Shown in pieces: positions 36,390-48,899 of a DNA stretch of 64,000 bases. The stretch spans positions 10,122,997 through 10,186,996 of the forward strand of contig CM055188.1 in assembly GCA_029224185.1 (NCBI GenBank), read 5' to 3'. Every line of letters starts with the position of its first letter. Position 1 is the first letter of the stretch. Source of the stretch: Karalla daura (lineage: Eukaryota > Chordata > Actinopteri > Chaetodontiformes > Leiognathidae). The notes beneath the pieces were generated by a model. The model was not told the DNA's origin. It worked only from the letters and a program-made list of their open reading frames with translations, and did no database searches. The translations under genes and the position numbers were made by a program.

Positions 36390-39300
36390 AAGGACAAACT
36401 TTGGTCCTCTCTGGTCTTTTGCCAGATTCAATATCCAGGAAATCAGTTAAACAATGAAAAACCGCGGTGAGGAAAGTGCAGCACGTCTGTTTGAGGCTTG
36501 CAAGACTCAATACACAGTCGAAAAAAAAAAAAAACCTCTGTTTCTGACCTCATGTATTAATCTCATGTGTCACAGAAAAAAAGCTGAATTTAGTGTGAAA
36601 CATTCTCGGTGAGCTCTTTAAAACATTCTCTAACAGTTTTCCCTCTGTTGTGCCAACAGCTTTGAGAACATTTCCCCAGCTGTGGCCTGTAAAGTGTATA
36701 GTAAAAATCTGGACCCTTATATAATAAATTAATTAATGATCAATTATCAGCAATTCGGCAGTTTTGTTCGATGTGTGGCTTGCTACGCTCAGACTTGTGC
36801 AGAAGAAGCTGCAGGTCACATGCAGGTTGTAAATTTTGCCTGAGCACCACAAGCGCTCAGATCGCCTTTTAGATGTCTACTGCAGATGTCAGTAGAAGAA
36901 CATTAATTTCTTCATCGCTCTGCGTAATTTTGCCTCGCTACCAGTCGACAAGTGCAGTGAAAATGTCAGAAAGCACGAAGCATGCTGCCCCCGTGTCTGT
37001 GTGAACGCTGTCAGTGCTCCATCTATCGACTGCTACTACTTCCCAAGCTGTTATCGGCAACCTCGAGATATCGGTGTCAGCAGCCATTTCAAAATGGATG
37101 AATAACACTGCTGTACTCATAAGAGGATCCGGCAGCTTTTTTTTTTTTTTTTTTTCTTTTTTAATATATCAAAAGTTGTTATTCCAGAAGCAACTGCTGA
37201 TGCCTGTCAGAGATAAGACGAGGCTGCCGAAATGAAAAACTCAACAATTGGGATTCCTTTGGACACTTTATGATACATAGATTAATTAATAGAACAATAT
37301 GATGTGCATGTTTATTAAAGTAATTTTGCATTTCATATCACAGGATTGATTTTAAAAATGCTTAAATCAATCTATCTATTTCATAACCTGCTGAAGTCAC
37401 TACAATAACTGTTTTAAATAGAATCCAGTTAATATACAATAAGACATGCATTTCTTCTCATTAATAAAAGTTGTATTAATTCTATTGATTATAATCACAG
37501 CACGTGCAGTATATGTGATATATATAAGTACTGAGGGCATTCTTTGCTGGATTTCTGTGAGCTCCTGATTTTGACAAAAAAAGTCAGAGAAAAAAAAGTT
37601 AGAGATACATTTTAAAATTTAATGATAAAATCCATTAGATGTGAGATATCTTTCATTAGATATCATCTTCATACGTACATGTATCTAGACATTATGAATA
37701 GAACCTGCTTGACATTATTTTGACTGCCAATGTGAAAAATTGTGATTGTTTCTTTTAGAAATCTTAAATGATGCAGGTAGAGAATAATTAAGGATTTAGG
37801 TTCAGTACACAGCTATAATAAGATCATAACTACAATGCATAAAAACACATCACCTTCTCTTGCATTACACAATAGTAATGAGTAATGAGTATTATTGAGA
37901 AAATGGTTTATTTGCCAATGATCTAACCTCACTGTGGGTGTCTGCTGTAGACCCGTGTTACCTCATGTTTGCTATCATTCAACGCCGCCCTCTCAATGAG
38001 TAACTTGATGGTTGACTGCTGATAAATCACAAATACTCCAAAATTAGTATTTTCACTATTTAGACAGACGTAAGGTCTCACAGATGCTGGTGAATAGCTC
38101 CTGTCAATAACTTTCTTTACTTTCATTTGTTTCATTTGACACTAACACTAACTCACTAACTGCGCGTGTGTGTGTGTGTGTGAGTGTATGTGTGCGCGGG
38201 CATGCTCGTGTGTGTGCATGTATGTGTGTGCACATTGGCCTGGAATGGAGTCTGTACAGTCGATGAGTGAAACATGTGTTTAACATTTTCTCTTACTCGC
38301 CATTCTGACACAAAAAAGTGAAATTGAAGCTTCGATTTCCAAATCGGCCTCTAACAAGGAGTATTCAGAGAGCAGGGATGACTCCTCTGATTCCTTTGAC
38401 TTTTCAGCAATTATGTCCAGATGTGAAATACTTTCTCAACACTGCCTCTTACTCGTTTGGCAGCAGAAAATACACTAATGACTTTGTTGTTTGGTTGTCC
38501 TCAATATCGGCCCCGTGTAAGTGTCTCTATATGAGATTTTCACCAATTCACTATCAAAACTCTTAACAGCCACGTTAGCACATCCTTTCTGTCCTCAGCA
38601 GACACTGCTGCCGTATGCTGGAAGAATTAAAGAAATTATGTCATTATTACACCTGCCAATAAAGGCATTCATGGTTCGACTGAGGCTGATAAGATTCTTT
38701 TAGACATATGAAGATCTGTGTCACTCTTTCCCTCGTGCATCAGTGCATTAATGGCTCTGAGGAAGCCACCTAGATTAACATAATTCGGGGAATTGAACAG
38801 CAGGTTTTTATCAGCCAGAGAAATGTGAGCTTCATCGCTGCAGATTCAGCAATCATTTTGGGATTACAACCTGGTATTTCAGTGCGTTGGAGATATGAGA
38901 TCACGCCTCCTCTGTCTGAGCTTTGAGCATTTACCGTGCAACTGTGTCTGAATTTAGACAACTTTAGAGGCAGTTTAGTGTCTGTGTCAGTCGCTGAATA
39001 TAATTGCTTTGGCTATGAAAGGATTTGTAGCTGCAAAGCTCCACACTGTCATTTCCTTGTTTCAAAGCCTGAAGATCTGATTAGAAACCAAGACGGGACT
39101 TTCTCGTGGGCAGATCCACATATGGAGACCACGTTTCTTCAATCCCAAACCCCGATTACAGAAACTACAGTTTCCATAACGTTTAGGGGTGTGCCATAGG
39201 AACCACTGATGTGAGTCATTATCATGTCTCGGTCCAGTCAGACCATTTTACTGCGGTAAATCTACTGAGAGCCCGTTGTAATCTATCCTGTCTGGAAGCC

Positions 39301-42300
39301 GATAAAGATTTGAGGCAACCAAAACTCAGTTAACAAGTCTGTTTAAGATTCTTTGTCACATTTCCACCGACCAATATCACAATCGCAGTGCTGATTCAGA
39401 CGGTGGAAACGGCTGTAATTGCTCGTGGTGTTCATGAGTTTTAATGCATGGGTGATGACATTGCACATGTTCTCATATCGACATGGGACTTGGCAGCAAC
39501 TGCTGCCTCTATGTGTTTTAGGATCAAATCAAATTCACTTGTAAAGTGTGTTTAATGTACAGATTAGAAGAAGTAGTGAATAACAAATAGACAAAACTCA
39601 TGTCAGACATGCCATGTCACACATGTCAACACATAGCAACATGCATCAGTTCTGCCTCCTTGCCCTCACTTTACCTGCTCTCCATTATGTTTACTTTCAC
39701 TCTGTTGTTTCCGTTCACGCTGCTGCAGAACAGAAAATAAGGCATATTTTATCTGCAGGAAACTCCCTGTTGTTACCTGTTGGCACTGGCAGCACTGTCT
39801 TGAAGTTGTGGCATGAAAGGAATGGACTATAATCTGTCTTACATTACTGTGGAAGATGAAAGTCCTTTGGTTGTTGTTCTGTTTTTAAGATCCAGCTCTG
39901 ACGAACGCTGCGTGTGTCCTGAGCTATCGTATGAAAGACGAAACGACGGTTTGCAGAGTAGGATGCTGGGTTTAAAGTGCTCGATGACGTCTGTGGTGGT
40001 CTGTGATTAAAGTCACACACTTAGTATGAACAAATCAGCAGCCGTTTTAAGATCTGTTGATTTACTTTTATCCAATAGAATAATTTATGTGCACCTGAGA
40101 GGCTCTTACACATGAAAGCACTGTGCAGCGTGGAGAAGCCCCAGATGTCAGCCAATAGATGTGACCCAGACATTAAAACCACTCTCTGGATGATTTACTT
40201 TCCTGAAGTCACCCTGCCAACACTCCTCCTACCTCCTTACTGATAGATATCTGTCAGAGGAGCTTCCAGCGCTCAAAAAAGGAGATTGTGTCTTCTGTCC
40301 TGCACAGTGGTGGTTTCTGGGAAGTTTGTCCTCTGTTCTGTGAAGAGCTCTCACTGTCTCTACTTTAGAAACTGCAGAAAGTGGTCGTACTGCAAAACGG
40401 TCATACACATCTGAAAACACATCTTATGTTTAAGTCAGTCCCCCCAAAACACGTGGAGTCCAATAAAAGAATACATATTAAATTGAATTGCATCTGGAAA
40501 AAAAGGGAAAAAAAGAGCACAGTTTGCATAGTGACACTGAACAACTTCACTTAATGCTTCATACTCACATGACGGTGTGAAAAACTACCATTCACTCCAT
40601 GTGTGATGGGTTAGCCTCTTGCAATATTGTAAGAAAGTAAAAAAGAATAGATGGATGGATGAAAGATAAAACAATTGCAGCAAAACAAACCGGAAAGATT
40701 TAAGTAGCCTGAATCAATACAGTTATTGAGGTGTAAAATCTAATTGTAATTCTTGTCATTCAAACAAAATGTCAGACATAAGACAATGCAAGACACACAT
40801 TCAACAGTCTTTGGTATACAGTTTGGTTTTACTTTTTTGATCAAATCAATTTCATTTCAATAGAAGAAACACAAAACGGTTGGCAGAAATTGTGTTTTCA
40901 TGATACTGGCTTCGGTCAAGCGCCCAAACTAAACTATGACTGAGCAGCTTTGCTTGCTTTCCACTGCTGGTGCAAGCTTCCCTTTTAAATCTAAAATTTG
41001 GATTAAATTCAATTTGCACAAAAAATCCCCCCCCTCCTCCAAAAAAAAAAAAAAAAAGTCTCTGATGAGACAACTTCAAGATTCTGTAAACCATGGTTTC
41101 CTATTTAGCTCCGGCCAAGGCTACAGTGCCAAGAAACCTGAACTCACTCCCATTTCCAACCGGATTTCTGGATGAAACTGTGAAAGACTGTAAATTTGTG
41201 AACAGGGTTTTTACAGGCATCTGACTGAGAATAACATGAATAACAGTCCCTAAATGCCTCAGGATTGCAGTTATGGATACATTCATGCACTCAACTTAAT
41301 TTTACATCAAACATTTGATACTGTCATTCAACCCTAAAACCATGTTAAATACCAACACCAAATCACTCTCATGTTGTAATAATGTGTAAGGGGCTGCGAA
41401 TGGTCTCCAGCTCTCTCAGTCACTGCTTGTTTTTTTTTTGTTTTTTTTTACAACTTAAATAATTTTAAGGTTTAGTCATCAACTCATTCCCAGCAGCAGC
41501 CACTGAACAAATCTGATAAACTCACTGTGCTAACAAAAAACTGGGCAAAATAATCAGACTCACATTTGCTGTGTGACTTAATGGGTTCCTATTGTGGAAT
41601 AAAAATACAAGATCAGAGGCAATCATGCAACAACAACACACACAAGGATAAAATGGGTGCGTGGACACAGAGTCTACAGCTTCACTGAGCTAGAACTGTA
41701 GTTGACACAGGTATTACTGATTAACCTCTTTCTTTGCAGAGTTTGTTTAACATAAAAACACGATTAGGTTTGATTTATGATCTCATATTCTGCTTATGTC
41801 ATACTATAAAGAAGCATGTGTAATGGCACTGGCCACACAAATCACTCACTTTTTACTAATTTGATGCAAATTTTAACTTATACTTCATATTTTATTCTTA
41901 CCTCTTGAATGATTGAATTTCAAGATTATTCCTGTGGTAAATGAATAAAACAAAAATTTGATGTGGTGCTGAGGAGGGCTGTAGTCCCAGACACAGACAA
42001 CCTGCTTCCCTTACAGCTGTGAGTCCTGACCTCAAAGATGCAACGAAAGTTTAGATGTGATGAGAGAACGCGACAAAACTTGGTGCATAATCACAATCCT
42101 TGGTAATGTTAAATATAGGTTAATAATTTGTCCATTGCTACTTTATTTTTTAATGAAAAAAAAAGATGATTACGAATTAATGACTTTATCTTTCGCTTTG
42201 TTTCGTGAACACTGACACAACTTTTTCATTATATCAATATTTAAATTGATATTTGCATGCGTCAAAACTACGCTTTCATCATCTCTTGGTGCCTCATGAA

Positions 42301-42620
42301 AAAGAAACTGCAGTTTGAGGCTGAAAAAGTGCAGGTCAACGCGTGTTTTCCTGCTGCTCAGATTCTTTTCCTTCTTCTGGTCGGGTTAAGTGAACTGTAA
42401 AGAAAGCAAGGAAATAACGCAGGCCTGTCAGTGAAAGTGCAGCCAGCGACCTCCGATCAGTTTGAGAAAAGATGGCCAATTTTATTGCCAACTTTCATGG
42501 TGATGGAAATTACTGCAAAATGATTTCAAAATGAGAACCAGGCTGTCGAAGCTGCGCTCCGATGTTATTCTTCCTCTGGTTCCACCACAGTTTCCTTGAC
42601 ATATTTCTTCAGAAAATATT
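36390..42620. other. Intergenic or asip1 intron, no gene recognised
   Basis: Poly(T) at about 37138-37155 and a short (GT)n at about 38166-38182 are present. No coding exon, recognised repeat family or RNA gene was identified. If 36072-36387 is an asip1 exon, this is its first intron and a likely place for pigment enhancers. Confidence 0.4.
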
Positions 42621-42621
42621 A

Positions 42622-42622
<1 letters not shown>

Positions 42623-42688
<66 letters not shown>
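42623..42688. repeat. (GT)n microsatellite
   Basis: About 33 almost uninterrupted GT units. Confidence 0.96.
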
Positions 42689-42689
<1 letters not shown>

Positions 42690-42692
<3 letters not shown>

Positions 42693-45600
42693 TGAAAACA
42701 AAGCACAGAGATCCTTGGATTATTTTCTGCCTGCTGCATGTTAAATGTTTGGTCTGCCTCTCTGCCACTGTGTGGCCAGTAAAACCAGTAAAGTCTGCGC
42801 CACTCTGGCAAAAGAGTTCTCTTTGTCAGATTGAGATTGCATTTAGTTTTTTTTTCCTTTTTGTTTTTTTTAAACAGTGTCACAACAATCTTGACAATGC
42901 AATATTTTACTGGCTGCATTTTCAGGTGTTTTTAATTCTTGTTACCATTATTACCACGCCATTAGTACACGTGGTGAGAACTAATTATTGAGAGACACAT
43001 TTGTGCAAACCGATAACATCTGTGTGTTCCTTCCAGCAATCAGAGTCTACTCACCTACTGTACTGTCTTGGCTGAAAATGTAAAAGCAAAAAAGGGAAAA
43101 AAAAAAAAATCCCCTAATATAATGAAAGTATTTAGCACAGCTGTAGTGCCTTTTAAATTGGCAGCTCACAATCAGGGCTAATGATTACCAGTTTGCAAAT
43201 AATCAGATGATTTACAGCCATTAGCGGAAACGTTGATGTCACCACACACTCCAAGTGTTTCTCTCTGTCCAACCATCTGCTCGAGCAAAAAACAAAACAA
43301 AAACTGTTCAGAGCGGAAAAATATGAGAATTTGATTGAGTCTCCACTCTTCCTCTCAAACCACTCACAACACTGCGGTTAAACTGCTGTAAAAGTTTTAC
43401 AGTTCTTAAAATCATCTGAGTTTTATTTATTTCAGATTATTAGGATTGAACTATTCACTTTTATGTATATGAAGTTGTTCGTGCACCGGCGCCAGACGAA
43501 AATAACTGGCTGAGCATTTGTTTTTTTATGGGCACAGCGCTGACATTCAGAGTCTATTTTTTCTCAGACTCATTATGCAGGTTTATGTGAAATCCAATAT
43601 TATGGGCTCGAATCGGCCTCAGATGCAGCTACTTCATCACGACGTCTTCGACAAGCGATTTGAGTAGTGGGTTGCAGGTTAAACACGAGTGTGTCTGAAA
43701 GGGAGGGCCACCTGTTTGGGTCTGCTCACCTGGAGCATGTCTGACATCAAACACCATAATCCTCTGAGCCAAAATCTCACACAGGAAACCGTCATCTCAA
43801 TCTGTGAGGTCGTGTGAGCACAGGTCAAAGAAGGAGCAGCTCCTTGTTTCTGCCTGAGCCAGTATTTAACTTTAACTCAAACATAGAAAGGTTTTCAGTA
43901 ATTAATTATGTCTGTAGATATTTGTCTCTGAATACAGTATTGTAAGACTGACCGCATGACCAGTTAACAGCGTTATTATTCGAACAGCCCCGGAGTTAAA
44001 ACCCAATGTGACGTCTTGAGGTCACAGGTCAGCTCAGCCTGGCAGTCCTGCGCCTGAACTAGCTTTAATCGAAATCCGATTAAACTCAGGGCAACACAAC
44101 CCGCTCACGTTGAGTCGTCACTGTGACAGTGACGCGTCACAGTGAGGTGACAGACGAGGCTGCAGCACATTCAGAGATGTGTGGACATGGCTCTTAGCAG
44201 GAGCTCTCCGTTCAGCACCACACCACTGTGCCAGATGCAGCGGCAGCAGGCCTTTACACCAGACACATGATGTAACAGATTTACATGTCTCCCACAACGG
44301 TGGCATAGAGACGCACACAGCCCTCTTCAAAGTCATTTCCAGAGGTATGATGGCGCTTGCCTCGTGTTTCGCTGTGAAATAGCAACACTGCTGTTGAGTA
44401 TCGGACTGTTTGCACCTGCGTGGTGATGTGATTAGATGGGAGGCCTGCTGCATGGTGTTCGCTGGTAGTGGATCTGTCCATGGCCTCCGTCAGGGCGGCT
44501 CTCTTCTTTTGTTCTCCACTCAACGTTTTGTGTTTGAAGGTAATTGGAAAATATCACATCTACTGTAGATCAGGAAGGAGGGGAAAGTTTGGAACTAAAG
44601 GTTTGTGCCGGGTCTGGATTCACTCCGGCCTGACAGGTTTAGCATCACTTCAAGCATTGATTGGCAGTGATATACGGCTCAAAAGAGAGAAAAGTAGAAG
44701 AGGAATCTGAACCTTGATCTGCTGTTTGCCTGGGATGATTTTCTGTTTCTGCTGAGAAAATAATGTAAGGATATGATATATATTCTGCCCCCCGCTGTTT
44801 TACTGCCTGCATCTCATATCTGGACAGCAGCTTGTGGAGCCGCCATACTTTTGACTCCATTTTTTTTTCTCACACATCTGCGTGGGTTGGTTGCATGTTA
44901 ACTTCCCCGCTGAGTTTTCTGTAATTGTTTCAGCTCTTTAAATCATTCTGCTTTGAAATAGATCAATGCATAAGAGCATGGTTTCCAAAACCTCATGAAA
45001 AACAGCCAGTCTGACGCGGGCGCTTTAAAGTTGAACCAGACGCCACAGAGGGAGGACATATCAAGGTGGATCTGGGTGCTGTTTGACAAATACAATGTGT
45101 GAGTGATGTATCTGCTTGACTTCTCTCAAATGTGCTGCTTTGTGTGTAGCGAGACACTTCAGAGGTGCGGCGAAGAGTGCTGTTGTCCTGTTCCTCAGAG
45201 GACCACAACTGTGGTCAGTGTCATGTCTGCTAAAATTCGTTCCAAAGTCGTCACAGATGAAAACTGGATCAAAATGTTGAATCATTTATGTGAATAAACA
45301 CGCAGCCCGCAAGGTCTTTCTTCTGTTTATTTGCCTTTTCATTAGTAATGGCATATGACACCTTTGAACTCTGCGTGTCACTGCCAGAACACGTTCCAAA
45401 TGTTTCCGAAGGAAGTCGAGTGTTTTTCTTTTACATTTTGTTATATTATTGTTATTTTTTTTTAGCTTTTGGGTGTTATCATATTATGTTCTTGCTAAAC
45501 TCCCGGAGGGTCAGATAGGCTGCCATGATTATGTGTAATTGTAAACTGCTCGTTTTATGCTGATTGAAAGCTTGTGGTCGGTGCTGTCTCCACTCATTCT

Positions 45601-46930
45601 GAGAGAGTGCTAAGTTGCAGAAAAAAATATTTGGTTGATATAAAATTTAGATTCATCCCTTAAATCCAGGAAAGGGGAACATTACCCTCGCCTCAAAACA
45701 GCCTTATGTCAAGTTGTAGGTGAGATATGCAGCACGTTGTCTATAGACTTTCTGCAGAAACACTTCAGTTTCTTACATTGAAAACGTGACCTGCATACAA
45801 TATGATACAGTTTGTTTGTATGAAACATTGTTTCATATCAACTTTGGAAGCCCGTTCACATTATTGTAAATAACTGGAAATATGAATTAATAATGTTCAA
45901 GATTGTTTAAATAATGGACGAGTACACATAAAGTCTGTGGCAGCCTCAAACAGCCTCTGGGCATGATACATAAATAAAGTTTTACAGATGCTGTCATCAA
46001 TGTCAAATTTTGTTTCAAACAAGACTTTGTCAAATTTAATTTTGTTAGAGCAAAAGGTTAAATACAAAACAAATCTAATTTTGAAATCAGGGTGGTACTT
46101 ACTGCATGGATGGCGCAACACAACCCTTAGGAGGCATTGGTGTATAATTCCAGTGTTTATAAAAAGGCATTTTAAAATCCCTTGTATTATTTTTTTTCCT
46201 CTTGTAGTAGAATGCAAAACATTGAGGGCAGCCAACATGGCCAACATAATTAGATAAAGTCTTAACAACATCCTGCAGTGAGGAATAGAATAAACAAGGG
46301 ATTTAATAACCAAACACTTGCTGTTGGAGCTTTGAGAACAGAGAAAATAACAATAAGATAACAGACAATCTGGGTCTGCTCCAAGAACCTGCAGAACAGC
46401 AGAAACCAGGAAAGAAAGAAACGACACACAGCCTGGCTGAACCTCTGTGTCGGGTCCAAGGTCGTAACCTTACCTCGCAGCAAGCTGTGCATCACACAGC
46501 ACAGAGCGTAACCCCACTATCCTCAGGACAACATACAAAACACAAAAAAACAACGATAAAAAACAAAGACAAAATACAAGTGGATGTGAAGCAGGACAGT
46601 GAGGAGTGCCAGCACGTGCAGGGAATCCCAGGATGCTGGTTAGGTTACAATCCTCCACTGTTTCCTCTGTTTTCTACAGAAGCCACATGCTTGTTATTTA
46701 TTTACTTTTCATTTTACTGGCATTTGCTCCTGTTAACAACTTATTATTTAATAATCTTGATATAACAAAGTCTCTCGTGACGTGGCCGGTGTCTATTTCA
46801 TTCTCTCAAGATGACAAAAACTTTTTTTTTCCTTGGGATAATTTCAATGATGATTGCGTGATAAGGTGGTCATAGTACACCCCAGGTGCTACAATGGCAG
46901 ATTGATGAATGAATGGATGAATCTATGAAT
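42690..46930. other. Intergenic or asip1 intron, with odd ORF and palindrome
   Basis: A 17-bp near-perfect odd palindrome (GTCACTGTGACAGTGAC, 44117-44133) followed by another inverted copy of its arm (GTCACAGTGA) sits in a CpG-richer patch. A 176-codon minus-strand open frame lies at 45897-46427. No gene is assigned. Confidence 0.4.
45897..46427 (-). other. 176-codon open reading frame, unrecognised
   Basis: The peptide begins MSFLSFLVSAVLQVLGAD, is Cys- and Leu-rich, and has a hydrophobic segment LLRLYLIMLAMLAALNVL. Its length is unusual in AT-rich DNA, but no domain, splice site or promoter supports it. Confidence 0.2.
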
Positions 46931-46936
46931 CGATCC

Positions 46937-47187
<251 letters not shown>

Positions 47188-47189
47188 TC

Positions 47190-47590
47190 AATTTAATCAT
47201 GCTAATATCATATTGACTTGACATTGTAGTAATACTTAGACACCCTCCAGCGCAATGATGTCAGCATGAAGAAGCAAACCATGTGTGTAGCTGTGGTGCC
47301 AGAAGGTTTCAGACTCTTTGGTGGATGGTCATGCTGATTTGTGCTATTATCCACTGTGCCCTGGAGATGAAGCTAACTGGCTCTGACACAGTGACTCTCA
47401 TATGGGTTCAACTTCATTGATTTCCTGTTTAATTTTTGCAGATTTCACCCACGTGCGTGATGTATTGTTTTACTTTCTGTCTGACTGCATTTCCTGCATC
47501 CCCTTTATTTTATTAATCAGTTAATATCCTGTGTCTTGTAACCTCAAAGGAGTTTGAGAGTACTTGTTAAAATCAATGTTTTATGGAAAC
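47190..47590. other. Unique sequence upstream of asip1 coding exon 1
   Basis: About 400 bp of non-repetitive DNA between two microsatellites. No exon was recognised. Confidence 0.4.
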
Positions 47591-47594
47591 ACTG

Positions 47595-47649
<55 letters not shown>
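47595..47649. repeat. (TA)n microsatellite beside asip1 acceptor
   Basis: About 27 TA units ending 51 bp before the splice acceptor at 47700. Candidate branch sites (ACATTAACC and CTGAC, 47663-47677) and the T-rich tract lie between the repeat and the exon. Confidence 0.95.
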
Positions 47650-47652
<3 letters not shown>

Positions 47653-47706
47653 CCAAGATACAGACATTAACCCTGACTATCTGGTTTTTTTTCTTTCCAG
47701 GGAAAG

Positions 47707-48498
47707 ATGCAGGCCGTCCTGTTGCTTGGCTGTTTTGTCCTGGCTGTGACAGAGTACTTACTCGGCTCGGCCCACATGATTCCTGATGAGAGACTCTCAA
47801 CTAACAGGGTTGTTGTATCAGGTGCTCTATCTCAAAGTCTGGAGCTAGGCCCACCTCCTGTAGTTATTGTTGGTAAGTTTGCAAGTTTTAAGTCAATTTG
47901 TAGACTATACATCTGAGCTGTTTGTGAGCTAATACATGAACTACATGAAACACTGTTTTCTCTTTCAGAGTTGCCTAAATCCACAAAGAAGAACAAGAAA
48001 ACAAAGAAACAAAAGAAGGTATGACCTCAAGAATCAGTACCATTGTTATTTCTATTATTATTACTGTTGGTAATGTCTTGTCCCTCATTGTGATGGTGAA
48101 GCCAAGCTGATCTCCCGTCCATATATCCTCTTGTCTCTCAATAACCACATTTTTCACCCAAAACACTCTGTCATTCTTGCAACCATAGTTCCATGGCGTC
48201 TGCACATGGGATTGATGCAACATCTCCATCTTCTCCACTTTGTCTTGCTATGCTCACTGTTCCAGGAAGCTCGAGTGAACTGAATCAGCCGGATTTCATG
48301 TATCGTTACTGAGTCCTTCTCTGTCTTTCACAGAACAAATTTGGTGTGAAGAAGCATCCTCCTCCTCCCGCTAACTGCATTCCCATGGGGGGAAGCTGTA
48401 AATCTGCGGGCAACGTGTGCTGCGATGTTTGTGCCTTTTGCCAGTGTCGGCTCTTCAGAACTGTCTGTTACTGCCGAATGGGCAACCCTCGCTGCTGA
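47707..48498 (+). CDS. asip1: Agouti signaling protein, 3 coding exons
   Basis: This is a secreted paracrine inverse agonist/antagonist of melanocortin receptors (Mc1r). In fish, ventral expression blocks melanophore development and gives countershading. Coding segments are 47707-47872, 47969-48018 and 48334-48498, with GT-AG introns in phases 1 and 0, the agouti-family layout of signal, basic and Cys-rich exons. The first coding exon starts at 47701 and the ATG is its seventh base. The product has 126 residues: a signal peptide (VLLLGCFVLA core, likely cleaved after GSA near residue 22), the teleost-typical HMIPDERLS, a PPPVVIVELPKS segment, a Lys-rich basic region, PPPPANC and a C-terminal domain with ten cysteines (CKSAGNVCCDVCAFCQC, CYCRMGNPRC) expected to form the inhibitor cystine knot. 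The receptor-contact triplet reads RLF where mammals have RFF. No N-glycosylation sequon is present. The frame is intact. Confidence 0.95.
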
Positions 48499-48890
48499 GC
48501 AGCAGCTGCAGCTCAAACCAGCTCCAAGCTTAATGAAAACAAAACTTCATGCTGAAGTGAAGCCCTCGAGGCAAACACCATGAGAGGTGGATCAGTTCTA
48601 GTCCCCGGTTTGTACCTTTTGCCTAAAATCCACTGCATGAAAGCACTTTATCACAGAAGACTGCACCACAGTGAACCTTGCCAAAATCTTACAGGGTGTA
48701 CCGCTTAAGGCACGACAATAAAACTCACAAAAGTTTTCATTTTACTTTGCGCTCCTAGCAAGCATAAATAGAACACGATTGCTCAAACAATTTTATATCT
48801 TGCTTTATTTTCATACATTGTTTTACTTAATGGCAATGAATATCACATATTTTATGAAGCCTTGTACAAATAAAGCTGTTGTAATAACAG
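48499..48890 (+). promoter_or_regulatory. asip1: asip1 3' UTR with two poly(A) signals
   Basis: Canonical AATAAA hexamers occur at 48717-48722 and 48869-48874, each followed by T-rich sequence, suggesting 3' UTRs of roughly 240 and 395 bases. Alternative cleavage is possible. A further AATAAA at 50171-50176 is probably unrelated. Confidence 0.65.
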
Positions 48891-48899
48891 TGACAGTGT

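Noticed and set aside
36089..36510. Minus-strand Ser/Leu/Phe-rich frames of 102 and 129 codons
   Set aside because: Complement of a purine-rich, GA-repeat-bearing segment; the plus strand looks like an untranslated exon instead.
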